A stretch of 56,645 nt of DNA, taken from assembly GCA_038043285.1 (NCBI GenBank), contig JBBTCJ010000118.1, positions 1 through 56,645 on the forward strand. The letters run 5' to 3'. Of the stretch, positions 1 to 12,743 are shown piece by piece (positions within the stretch are counted from its first letter, which is position 1; every line of letters starts with the position of its first letter). The DNA comes from JBBTCJ01 sp038043285 (GTDB lineage Bacteria; Planctomycetota; Phycisphaerae; UBA1845). Below the pieces are notes generated by a model that was given only the letters and a program-made list of their open reading frames with translations, searched no databases and was not told where the DNA came from. A program made the translations under genes and the position numbers.

Positions 1-110
1 CCTCCTGACGATCGCCGACCGCGGAAACCACGAGTGAAACATGCGGTCAACGCCGAATGAGTCGAGGCCGAACGTCGACTTCACCAGCCCCAACGCAAGG
101 GATCAACGCC

Positions 111-1394
<1,284 letters not shown>

Positions 1395-1451
1395 CGCGGC
1401 GGCCCCGAAGCCCGCGGCTCGGTTATCGGCAAGCCGAAACTGGGGTCGGTA

Positions 1452-1871
1452 TTATCCCCTCTTCACCGACGACTCAGCCTGTTGCGGCGATTTGGCGAGG
1501 CATTCCTCGATCTTCTCGATGATCGTATCAATGGTCATCTCGTGCTTCAGCAGGTACCCCTGAATCCTCCGCTCCGCCGCGTGGGCCACAACCCGTGTGC
1601 AGGCTTCGCCGGTCAGCATGATGACCGGAACTTGGGTGTAGTCGGGGTTTCGCCGCACGATGCGCAACAAGGTGAGGCCGTCCATCGCGGGCATATCCAC
1701 GTCGAGCATCATCAGGTCCGGCAACCTGCGGACCCGCACCATCTCCCGCAGCAAGACCAGCGCGTGCTCCCCGTCGTTGGCGCAGATCGTTTCATACCCC
1801 TTCTGCTTCAGCGCTTGGGCCAGCGGTTCCCGACAGAGCACCTGATCGTCAACCAGCAGAATCTTGCGCAT
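1452..1871 (-). CDS. Stand-alone response regulator (receiver domain only)
   Basis: A 139-residue single-domain CheY-like receiver. It starts MRKILLVDDQ with the acidic pair, has the phospho-acceptor Asp in LMMLDVDMPAMDG, the Thr in VIMLTGE and the Lys in GYLLKHE. There is no output domain, so it probably works by protein contact or as a phosphate shuttle. The ATG at 1871 is chosen over an upstream extension because GAGG lies 10 bases before it and the extension is not receiver-like. It follows the hybrid kinase on the same strand with a 101-base gap that includes the palindrome GGGTTAACCC (1928-1937). It is the likely partner of the kinase's Hpt domain, by context only. Confidence 0.9.
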   Translation of the reverse strand: MRKILLVDDQVLCREPLAQALKQKGYETICANDGEHALVLLREMVRVRRLPDLMMLDVDMPAMDGLTLLRIVRRNPDYTQVPVIMLTGEACTRVVAHAAERRIQGYLLKHEMTIDTIIEKIEECLAKSPQQAESSVKRG

Positions 1872-1972
1872 GTTCCAATCCTCGGATGTAGCGCCCCGCC
1901 TGCCACGGGAAGCCTTCCTACCTTTCAGGGTTAACCCAACCTTCGCACTATAGATAACACCCGCACAACGAA

Positions 1973-4972
1973 TCACCGTTCCGCAACTTCCGCGACCGGC
2001 GTCGGCCTCTCCCGCTCATACTCCACGCAGCGCCGAACTTCGCGGCGAAGGTCCTCCAAGCCGCCCTCCGCTCCGCTCATGTCGCCGCCCCGCCCCAGCT
2101 GCTCCAGGCGCGCGGAGAGATCGCGCACTCGCGTCGCCTCCAGATACGCTGCCGCCCCCTTCAGCGCATGAGCCGCACTGGCCGTTGCCTTGGCGTCGCC
2201 ACCGGCCACGCCCTCCTCGATCCGCGTGAAAAGACCCCACGCCTGCTCCTGAAACTTGCCAACCAGCTCCTTCAGGAGAGTCGCGTCGAACCCCCACCGT
2301 TTGCGAAGAGCCTCGTGATCAAACGGCGGAGACGCGTCGGGCTTCGCCAAGGTGGCATCCCGCTCGTCGGGCATCGGCGCAGGCTCGGGCATCGGCGCAT
2401 GTCCGGGCATCAGCGCAGGCTCAGCCGCCGGAAGCGCCGCGAGGTCCGTAACCTCCGAGGCAACGTCGTGGCCGTCCAGGCGGGATTCGATCACCTCAAA
2501 CAGCTTGTCCGGCTCCAGCGGCTTGGTCGCGTAGTCATCCATCCCCGCTTCCAGGCAGCGCTCGCGGTCGCCTTGAATCGCGCTGGCGGTCAGGGCCACG
2601 ATCGGAATGGGTCCGCGCTTCCCCGCGGCAAACCGCCCCTGGCTTTCGGACGTTCGGATGCGCCGCGCCGCCTCCAGCCCGTCCATCTCCGGCATGTGGC
2701 AGTCCATCAGCACGAGATCGAAAGGCTCCTTCAGCACCGCCTCGACGGCCTCCTTCCCGTTGTTGACCGTGACGCACTGGTAGCCCATCCGCGATAGCAC
2801 CGCGACGGCGGCCTCTCGGTTGATCTCGTTGTCTTCCGCCAACAGAATCCGCGCCCCGGCCTTCTTCGTCGCCCACTGCAGTTTCGCCGAGACCGCCTGC
2901 CGCTCCAACCGTTGGCGCACCTGGGTCGTGTCCGCCGAGGCACAAGCGACGGCTTCGGCAAGCGCGTCAACAATTTCAGATGGGGTCGCGGACTCGGGGA
3001 CGCAGGCGGAAAATCCCACCGAGCGAAGCCTCGCCTCATCGCACGCCCCGTCCGACGTCGCCAGCACCAGCAGCGTGTCGTGCAGGTCCGGATCGACCTT
3101 GACGACGTGAGCGAATTGCTCCGCGCCCATGTCCGGCAACGCGGCGTGCACCACGGCCAATCCGAAGGGCGCCCCGGCACGGTCCGCCTCGCGGAGTCGC
3201 CGCAGCGCTTCCTGACCATCGTGCGCCGCTTCGCACGCAAAACCGCAGGTGGTCAGTTGATCACGAAACAATTCCCGGCTGGTCTCCTTCCCGTCCACCA
3301 CCAGAATGCGCAGCGAGCGCAGATCGATCACCGGATCCAACGGACGCGCCTCGCCCGCCGAGGGTATCTCCAAGTCCAGCGTAAACCAGAACGTCGTCCC
3401 CCGCCCCGGCTCGCTGATGACGTCGATTCGCCCGCCCATCAACTCCACCAACTGCCGGCAGATGGTCAGCCCCAGCCCGGTGCCGCCGTACTTCCGCGTC
3501 GTCGAGTTGTCGGCCTGTTGAAACCGTTGGAACAACTTCCCGACCGCGTCGGCGGGGATGCCGATCCCGGTGTCCGTGACCGTGAACCGGATCACGCAGC
3601 GTTGGTCCGTGCGCTCATCGAGGGTGGCCCGCAGGGTGATTTGCCCGCGCTCTGTGAATTTAATCGCATTGTTGACCAGGTTGTTGAGCACCTGCTGGAT
3701 GCGCGTCGGGTCGCCCCGCACCACCCGCGGAACGTCCGGGTGGCGGCGGCAGACCAATTCGAGCCCCTTGTCCGCCGCCCGCGGACCGACGCACGCGGCC
3801 ACGCTCTCGATGAGTTCCTCCAGATCGAGGTCGATGTGCTCGATCTCGATCTTGCCCGCCTCGATCTTGGATACGTCCAGGACCTTGTTCAGTATCCCCA
3901 GCAATGCGTCCCCCGAGGTCTTCGCCACCCACGCATAGCGCTGCTGCAAAGCGTCAAGTTCCGTGCCCAGAAGCAGGGTGCTCATGGTGATCACCCCGTT
4001 AAGCGGCGTGCGTAACTCGTGGCTCATGTTGGCCAGGAACTCGCTTTTCGCCTGGCTGGCCTTGGTCAGCTCGGCCGTACGCTCCTCTACTAGAACTTCA
4101 AGATGGTCTCGATGTTTCAGCAGTTCCTCTCCCTGAAAGCTAAGTTCTTCCACCAGTTGTTCGCGCTGTTGCAGAGCGTCCTCGGCGGTCCTGTGCGACG
4201 CCTCGATGCACGCCCGGCCGGCGCGGAGCGATCGAATAACACCAAAGAGTCCAATCACGCCGCCCCCGAGCGCAAGCCCGGCGAGCATCAGGTACCTTTG
4301 GAACGCACCGCCGGCGGACAACACCGCGATCGGGCCCTCATTGTCCAGCGGCCGAATGAACTCCAGCGCGCCGCGGACATCACCGACCTTCCAGTCACGC
4401 TTCGGGCTGTCCGGGCGGCTGTTGTGGCAGTCGACGCATGTTTGCGACATGCGGTCGGCGATCGCATAGCGTAGCGAGGGCCGGCCCTCAAACGATTCGA
4501 ACCGAAAGAAAGGGTGGTCGGGGCGCGCCCCCAAGGCCTCCAGCGCCGCGGCGGCGAAGACGTCGTCGCGATCCAAAGGGGGACGCCACGGAAACGGAAA
4601 ACGACTGAAGAGCCGGACGTGAGCGCCGGGACGCAGATGCTCGATGTGCGAATCGATCTCCTTGGTGAAGGTAGCGGGCAGCGGTATCGCGTCCGGTTGG
4701 TCATGATACTCATGAGTGACGTGCAGTCCGTTCGCCACGGCCTTGGTGGCTACCTCGGTGCTGTACATTTGCCTGAAGGACGAAATGGTCGCGACTTGCA
4801 ACTCAGTGCCTTGCAGGGCCATTCCCCGCACCACCTGTTCGAACTGCCGAGAGAGCCCGAGGTACAACGCCGCCACGCCCGCCAGAGCGATGCCCAGCAA
4901 GATCCCCGGAGTCCAGGGCCGCACCGACGGCACGAGCCGAGCACGCCGAACTTGATGGTCTTCAGACGTCAC
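1973..4972 (-). CDS. Hybrid sensor histidine kinase with c-type haem sensor domain, two receivers and Hpt
   Basis: A 999-residue membrane sensor. A transmembrane segment (about 21-40) leads into a periplasmic DUF3365/Tll0287-like sensor (about 45-215) with the haem c motif CVDCH at 179-183. A second transmembrane segment (about 224-247) and a coiled coil precede HisKA, with His318 in SHELRTPLNG. The ATPase domain follows (N-box NNLVNNAIKF, DTGIGIP, GTGLGL). Receiver 1 (about 555-675) is degenerate: the phospho-acceptor position is His609 and the acidic pocket is VVDGK. Receiver 2 is intact (AEDN, Asp757 in LMDCHMPEMDG, Lys817). A proline-rich linker leads to an Hpt domain with His935 in AAHALKGAA. 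The GTG start overlaps a small upstream frame by 11 bases and has GAGG in front. Confidence 0.93.
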   Translation of the reverse strand: MTSEDHQVRRARLVPSVRPWTPGILLGIALAGVAALYLGLSRQFEQVVRGMALQGTELQVATISSFRQMYSTEVATKAVANGLHVTHEYHDQPDAIPLPATFTKEIDSHIEHLRPGAHVRLFSRFPFPWRPPLDRDDVFAAAALEALGARPDHPFFRFESFEGRPSLRYAIADRMSQTCVDCHNSRPDSPKRDWKVGDVRGALEFIRPLDNEGPIAVLSAGGAFQRYLMLAGLALGGGVIGLFGVIRSLRAGRACIEASHRTAEDALQQREQLVEELSFQGEELLKHRDHLEVLVEERTAELTKASQAKSEFLANMSHELRTPLNGVITMSTLLLGTELDALQQRYAWVAKTSGDALLGILNKVLDVSKIEAGKIEIEHIDLDLEELIESVAACVGPRAADKGLELVCRRHPDVPRVVRGDPTRIQQVLNNLVNNAIKFTERGQITLRATLDERTDQRCVIRFTVTDTGIGIPADAVGKLFQRFQQADNSTTRKYGGTGLGLTICRQLVELMGGRIDVISEPGRGTTFWFTLDLEIPSAGEARPLDPVIDLRSLRILVVDGKETSRELFRDQLTTCGFACEAAHDGQEALRRLREADRAGAPFGLAVVHAALPDMGAEQFAHVVKVDPDLHDTLLVLATSDGACDEARLRSVGFSACVPESATPSEIVDALAEAVACASADTTQVRQRLERQAVSAKLQWATKKAGARILLAEDNEINREAAVAVLSRMGYQCVTVNNGKEAVEAVLKEPFDLVLMDCHMPEMDGLEAARRIRTSESQGRFAAGKRGPIPIVALTASAIQGDRERCLEAGMDDYATKPLEPDKLFEVIESRLDGHDVASEVTDLAALPAAEPALMPGHAPMPEPAPMPDERDATLAKPDASPPFDHEALRKRWGFDATLLKELVGKFQEQAWGLFTRIEEGVAGGDAKATASAAHALKGAAAYLEATRVRDLSARLEQLGRGGDMSGAEGGLEDLRREVRRCVEYERERPTPVAEVAER

Positions 4973-5144
4973 GATGCCTCATGCCCTTGTGCAAACCTTG
5001 GAAAGCCGAGGACTCCGGCAGTCCGCGCGCCCGCCAATGTGGGTCCACGGCCGCGATGGCCGCCCGTTCGCGAACCGAAGTCGCCGCGTCCGGTCCGCCG
5101 AGCGTTTCGACCAGATCAAGCAGGAGTCGTGGAATCAGCCCCAC
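4962..5144 (-). pseudogene. Short frame, possible truncated haem-NO-binding-like protein
   Basis: A 60-codon frame directly upstream of the hybrid kinase and overlapping its GTG start by 11 bases, an arrangement typical of translational coupling. Its N-terminal part (GLIPRLLLDLVETLGG, then PDAATSVRERA) resembles the first helices of HNOB-type proteins in some planctomycetes, but the rest has no such likeness and the product is only a third of the family length. I read it as a truncated remnant or a small leader frame. The start is uncertain: the GTG at 5144 is assumed, and the frame stays open to 5285. The family likeness comes from memory of the pattern, not a search. Confidence 0.3.
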
Positions 5145-5535
5145 AGCCCCAACATGGATTCGACGCTCCGCCAAGATGACCCGGCCCACCCACAAGATTG
5201 CGCTGAACCTTGCGGAACCACACGTTGCGTTCGATAGGGGCCACAACCACTGTACTTCAGGGTCTTTACTTTTTCGTATCGCCACACAGGAACATTCACT
5301 TAAGGTTTACTCCACGCTCAACTACGGGTTTACTCTCGATTTACTTTCGATTGCGAGAATCCGACGGAGAAGTTATCGGTCGTGTGGCATGGTCCACGCT
5401 TGCGTGGCCATGCATCATCCGTCGCGCCACGCCACCCATTGTCGAAACCGCGCGGGGAGACTCCCGTCGAGAAAGGAGTACCATCAACACGTCAATCGCT
5501 GCACGCCGCCGACTGGGACTTCATCTGGTCAAGGA
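5145..5535. other. Intergenic region without a convincing gene
   Basis: This is the 5' part of the roughly 0.8-kb gap between the kinase operon and the end of acnA. It has stretches clearly richer in A and T than the surroundings (about 5250-5370). Reading frames here show no family signature. A promoter for the kinase operon would be expected here on the minus strand, but I cannot pick one with confidence. Confidence 0.5.
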
Positions 5536-5740
5536 ATCAGAACCGCGACAGCATGGAGCGGTGTCTTTCCTTCATCCATACCGCGACCGTGAGGGAGTGG
5601 CCCGGCCTTTTATCAGAACCGCGACAGCATGGAGCGGTGTCTTTCCTTCATCCGTACCACGACTGTGAGGGAGTGGCCCTGTCTTTTATCAGAACCGCGA
5701 CAGCATGGAGCAGTGTCTTTCCTTCATCCGTACCGCGCAG
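5536..5740. repeat. 76-bp tandem repeat array, about 2.7 copies
   Basis: Three successive units begin with ATCAGAACCGCGACAGCATG at 5536, 5612 and 5688, an exact 76-base period; the third stops at about 5740. Copies differ at only a few positions, such as GAGCGG versus GAGCAG. Each full unit also contains ACCGCGACCGTGAGGGAGTGG or a variant, the core of a dispersed family seen again near 42.5, 54.6 and 56.6 kb. The unit carries in-frame fragments on both strands but no credible protein. Confidence 0.9.
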
Positions 5741-5967
5741 AATCCCCTCCAAAAAGCCCCTTGACCTCCGTCCTTCCACTTGTTAGGATAATGTTCGGCA
5801 GGGCCGCTTACCCCCCTTGCTTTGAACGTCGTAGGGAAAACGGTGACCCCTGAAAAAAATTACCAAACAAAGCCATCCGACAGTGGTGCTTTATGAGCCG
5901 CCGAATGGCGATGCCCCAATCCAATCGCGACAGGCGGGGACGCCTGCGGAGGAACCGGCGTGACGGG
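5741..5967. other. Intergenic region downstream of acnA
   Basis: Between the tandem array and the acnA stop codon. There is an A/T-rich patch at about 5850-5880, but I see no stem-loop plus T-run that would mark a terminator, and no credible gene. Confidence 0.5.
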
Positions 5968-8691
<2,724 letters not shown>

Positions 8692-8735
8692 GGTCTGATC
8701 CTCACTTTTGGTAGGAAACCCGTCATGGGCCGCGC

Positions 8736-8764
8736 AATATAGGTCGGCCGGTTCCGAGCGTCAA
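8736..8764 (-). promoter_or_regulatory. Sigma70-like promoter of acnA
   Basis: On the minus strand TTGACG (plus 8759-8764) and TATATT (plus 8736-8741) are separated by exactly 17 bases, placing transcription start about 40 bases before the acnA ATG. Five of six bases match the consensus in each hexamer. Confidence 0.7.
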
Positions 8765-8786
8765 AAAAGATCGCCGGGGTAACTTG

Positions 8787-8814
8787 TTGCGTGACCCGCG
8801 GCCGGAGCTATAAT
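8787..8814 (+). promoter_or_regulatory. Sigma70-like promoter for the Trm112-like gene
   Basis: TTGCGT (8787-8792), a 16-base spacer and a perfect TATAAT (8809-8814) lie about 50 bases before the ATG at 8863. It is divergent from the acnA promoter, with only about 23 bases between the two -35 boxes. Confidence 0.6.
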
Positions 8815-8862
8815 GCAGGGCTCAGCCCGGCGTAGGACTGGATAGGGCTGACGCGGGCGGCC

Positions 8863-9078
8863 ATGAGCAAGATCGACGAACAACTGCTCCAGATCATGCA
8901 GTGTCCCGTCGGGAAGGCGCCGTTGGTGCAGGTCGGCGAGTGGTTGTATTCGACCGACGCCAACACGCGGCGGAAGTATCCGATCCGCGACGGCATCCCG
9001 ATCATGCTGGCCGAGGAGTCAGTGGTGGTCGGCCTCGAGGAGTTTGAACAGGCGATGGCCGGCGCGAAACACAGCTAG
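8863..9078 (+). CDS. Trm112-like (UPF0434) small protein
   Basis: A 71-residue protein of the Trm112p-like family: EQLLQIMQCPVGKAPLVQ at the N-terminus and KYPIRDGIPIMLAEE at the C-terminal side. Relatives stabilise methyltransferases or act as small zinc-ribbon partners. Only one Cys remains here (CPVGK), so metal binding by this copy is doubtful. It has its own promoter with a perfect -10 box, and rpsR follows 142 bases downstream. Confidence 0.85.
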   Translation: MSKIDEQLLQIMQCPVGKAPLVQVGEWLYSTDANTRRKYPIRDGIPIMLAEESVVVGLEEFEQAMAGAKHS

Positions 9079-9220
9079 CGCTTGACGTCGGTCGGTCTTG
9101 CGGGCGGCGCACGACGATACGTGTCGCGCCCATCACGGGGGGATCCGCACCGACGCACACGCTGCCCGGTGACACACCAACGGGAACGGTTGAAGCCGCG
9201 ATCAGGCGGCAGGCGACGAC

Positions 9221-9475
9221 ATGGAACGGAAGAACACGAACGACACGACCAAGAGTTTTCACACCGAACGACGCTTCCCCGATCGCGGAGGACCGGGCTG
9301 GACCGGGCCGCTCGTGGACTACAAGGAGATCGAACTCCTTCGCAAGTTCCTCACCAGCAGCGCCAAGCTGATGTCTCGGAAGCGCGCCGGCACCAGCGCT
9401 CAGGAACAGGCGGCCCTCAAGCGGGCCGTGAAACAGGCGCGGTTCATGGCCCTTCTGCCCTACGTCGGCAGCTAA
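9221..9475 (+). CDS. rpsR: 30S ribosomal protein S18
   Basis: An 84-residue protein with the S18 core VDYKEIELLRKFLTSSAK, LMSRKRAGTSAQEQAALKRAVKQAR and FMALLPYV. It binds S6 and helps form the platform of the small subunit. It is not beside rpsF, rplI or ssb as in many bacteria. The start has an AGGCGA-type site a few bases upstream. It converges with the 3' end of the ATP synthase operon, with 54 bases between. Confidence 0.93.
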   Translation: MERKNTNDTTKSFHTERRFPDRGGPGWTGPLVDYKEIELLRKFLTSSAKLMSRKRAGTSAQEQAALKRAVKQARFMALLPYVGS

Positions 9476-9529
9476 AGCGGCGTTACCGCGGCCAAGTTCG
9501 CGCCCAACCGGCGCGAACAGATGACCGCA

Positions 9530-9931
9530 TCATGACCGGGCCAGGCGCAGTTGAATCTGCGCACGTCGAACCGCGCGGGCGCGAGCGTCGCCGGAGGCGT
9601 CGTCGGTGATCTTCATGGCCCGGGCCTCCACCATCGCCTGGTGGGCGGATTTGGAATCGACCTCGGACGCCTTCTTCGCCTGTTCGGTCAGAATGCTGAG
9701 GCGGTCGCCGGCGACCTGGGCGAAGCCGCCGTCGATGAGCATCAGGTGCTTCTCGGTCGGCGTTTCCACCCGTAGCACGCCGACGCCCAGCCGGCACACC
9801 AGCGGCGCGCGGTGCATGAGCACACCGACCTCGCCGTCATGCGCCGGAAACGCGACGAACTTGGCTTCGCACTCCAGAACGGGACGTTCGGGGGTGATGA
9901 CGGAGCATTGGAATGTGTCGGTCTTGGCCAT
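9530..9931 (-). CDS. atpC: ATP synthase epsilon subunit
   Basis: A 133-residue F1 epsilon subunit, last gene of the operon. The N-terminal beta-sandwich is clear (FQCSVITPERPVLECEAKFVAFPAHDGEVGVLMHRAPLV, then DGGFAQVAGDRLSILTEQA), followed by a C-terminal helical hairpin. It couples rotation to the beta subunits and inhibits ATP hydrolysis. The ATG follows a 100-base spacer filled by a heptamer-repeat element. Confidence 0.94.
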   Translation of the reverse strand: MAKTDTFQCSVITPERPVLECEAKFVAFPAHDGEVGVLMHRAPLVCRLGVGVLRVETPTEKHLMLIDGGFAQVAGDRLSILTEQAKKASEVDSKSAHQAMVEARAMKITDDASGDARARAVRRAQIQLRLARS

Positions 9932-9942
9932 GTGCGAACGTC

Positions 9943-10028
9943 GAATGCGGAATTAGGAATGCGGAATCAGGAATGCAATGCGCCGTCTAATGCTCATTGA
10001 GCATTCCGCTTTCACCATTCAGCATTCG
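9943..10028. repeat. Heptamer inverted-repeat element, atpD-atpC junction
   Basis: Left arm 9943-9976 is five heptamers on the plus strand (GAATGCG, GAATTAG, GAATGCG, GAATCAG, then partial). Right arm 10001-10028 reads as four on the minus strand (GAATGCT, GAATGGT, GAAAGCG, GAATGC). The core contains AATGCTCA/TGAGCATT, an extra small hairpin. The right arm ends three bases from the atpD stop codon. Confidence 0.85.
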
Positions 10029-10031
10029 TGG

Positions 10032-11480
<1,449 letters not shown>

Positions 11481-11503
11481 TGTCGTCTTCCGGTTTCATA
11501 AAT

Positions 11504-11760
11504 GAAGAATGGAGAATGAAGAATGTAGAATCGCCGACATTCCATAATCTCCTATGCCATGCGTGATCGCTTGACGATCGCCGTGAGAATACTCACCAAC
11601 TCATGGGCTTCCTTTACCAGTCCTTCGATCCGACGGGCTGGAATGAAGCCGGACTCCCGAACCATCCGAAGCCAGTACAAAAAAGTTAAACGTCCGCTCG
11701 CCGATGTCGCGTGACGACGCGGTCATCCGCTCATTCTTCCTTCTTCATTCTACATTCTTC
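11504..11760. mobile_element. 257-bp element: two inverted 4-heptamer arms around an S23-like fragment
   Basis: Left arm 11504-11531 is exactly four heptamers (GAAGAAT, GGAGAAT, GAAGAAT, GTAGAAT). Right arm 11733-11760 on the minus strand is GAAGAAT, GTAGAAT, GAAGAAG, GAAGAAT. The 201-base core holds the 3' part of a four-helix-bundle gene in the operon's orientation. The right arm overlaps the atpG stop codon by two bases. It looks like a non-autonomous or decayed mobile element; mobility is inferred from repetition, not shown. Confidence 0.7.
11552..11722 (-). pseudogene. Truncated four-helix-bundle (S23/IVP-like) protein fragment
   Basis: A 56-codon open stretch ending in TAG at 11552-11554, closed upstream by a stop at 11723-11725 and lacking a start. 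The encoded FLYWLRMVRESGF and PARRIEGLVKEAHELVSILT match the C-terminal half of the four-helix-bundle family typified by proteins encoded in 23S rRNA intervening sequences (PF05635/TIGR02436): YWLR in helix 3 and an E-L-V-I/L-rich helix 4. The N-terminal half is missing. It sits between atpG and atpD within the heptamer arms and is probably not functional. Confidence 0.65.
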
Positions 11761-12640
11761 ATTGGAGCGCATTCGCTCCGCCGACGATGTCGAGCAGTTC
11801 CATCGTAATCTGCGTCTGCCTGGCGCGGTTGTACTGCCGCGTGAGCGTCTTGATCATGTCCCCCGCCGCCTCGGTGGCGGCCTTCATGGCCGCCATCCGC
11901 GCGATTTGCTCGCTGGCGGCGGCTTCCGTGAAACACTGGAACAACCGCATCCGCACCGTGGCCGGCAACAAGTCGGCGAGCAACTCCTTCGGCTCCGGCG
12001 AAAACTCGTATTGCATCGAAATCGCCGGCGTCTCCTTCTCTTCGGCCGTCGATTTCTCGCGCGAAAGCGGCAGCAGTTGGGCCACCGTCGCCACCTGTTT
12101 CCCCAGCGACACGAAGCGCATGTACGCGACGTGGACCGAGGCGACCTCTTGGGCAATGAAACGATCCATCAGCTTCACCGCGATCGGTTCGACGTCGGCG
12201 AACCGCGGCTTGTCGGTGATGTGCGTGATCTGCTCGTGTATCGGCCGGCGCAAGAACTTGAAGTATCGAATCCCCTTCTTGCCCGTCATGTAGGTGTCGA
12301 TCGAGAGTCCGCTCTTGGCTTCCTCGTCGAGGTGGGCCATCGCCGCGCGCAGCACGTTGCCGTTGTATCCGCCGCAAAATCCGCGGGTGCTGGTGATGAC
12401 CACCAACGCCGATCGCTGCACCTCGTGGTGGGTCATCATCAGCGGGTGCCCGGCGTCGTCGGCCGCTTCGGTCAGGTCGGCCACCAACTCGGCCAGTTTC
12501 TGCACGTACGGTTTGGTGGACATGGCGCGATTGAGCGCCGCCTGAAAGCGGGCCGTGGCAATCAATTGCATCGTCCGCGTGATCTTGCGGATGTTGCGGA
12601 CCGACTTGCGCCGCTTGACGATGATTCGTGCGTTGGCCAT
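11759..12640 (-). CDS. atpG: ATP synthase gamma subunit
   Basis: A 293-residue central-stalk subunit. The N-terminal helix has the family signature (RNIRKITRTMQLIATARFQ) and the C-terminal helix ends ARQTQITMELLDIVGGANAL. The middle carries the Rossmann-like TSTRGFCGGYN segment. Its stop codon is inside the right arm of the repeat element at 11504-11760. The start at 12640 follows a spacer filled with another heptamer element. Confidence 0.96.
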   Translation of the reverse strand: MANARIIVKRRKSVRNIRKITRTMQLIATARFQAALNRAMSTKPYVQKLAELVADLTEAADDAGHPLMMTHHEVQRSALVVITSTRGFCGGYNGNVLRAAMAHLDEEAKSGLSIDTYMTGKKGIRYFKFLRRPIHEQITHITDKPRFADVEPIAVKLMDRFIAQEVASVHVAYMRFVSLGKQVATVAQLLPLSREKSTAEEKETPAISMQYEFSPEPKELLADLLPATVRMRLFQCFTEAAASEQIARMAAMKAATEAAGDMIKTLTRQYNRARQTQITMELLDIVGGANALQ

Positions 12641-12654
12641 AGATCACGACCGCG

Positions 12655-12743
12655 GAATGGCGAACACGGAACGCCGAATGAACAAAACCATCAACCCGAC
12701 GGGTCGTGTCTCATTCCGCATTCGGCATTCCCAATTCGGCATT
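12655..12743. repeat. Heptamer inverted-repeat element, atpA-atpG junction
   Basis: Left arm 12655-12682: GAATGGC, GAACACG, GAACGCC, GAATGAA. Right arm about 12711-12743, on the minus strand: GAATGCC, GAATTGG, GAATGCC, GAATGCG, GAATGA. The core is about 28 bases. The right arm runs into the atpA stop codon at 12742-12744. Confidence 0.85.

Noticed and set aside
5536..5740. CRISPR array
   Set aside because: The units are directly adjacent 76-bp copies with no unique spacers between short repeats, and no cas genes are near.
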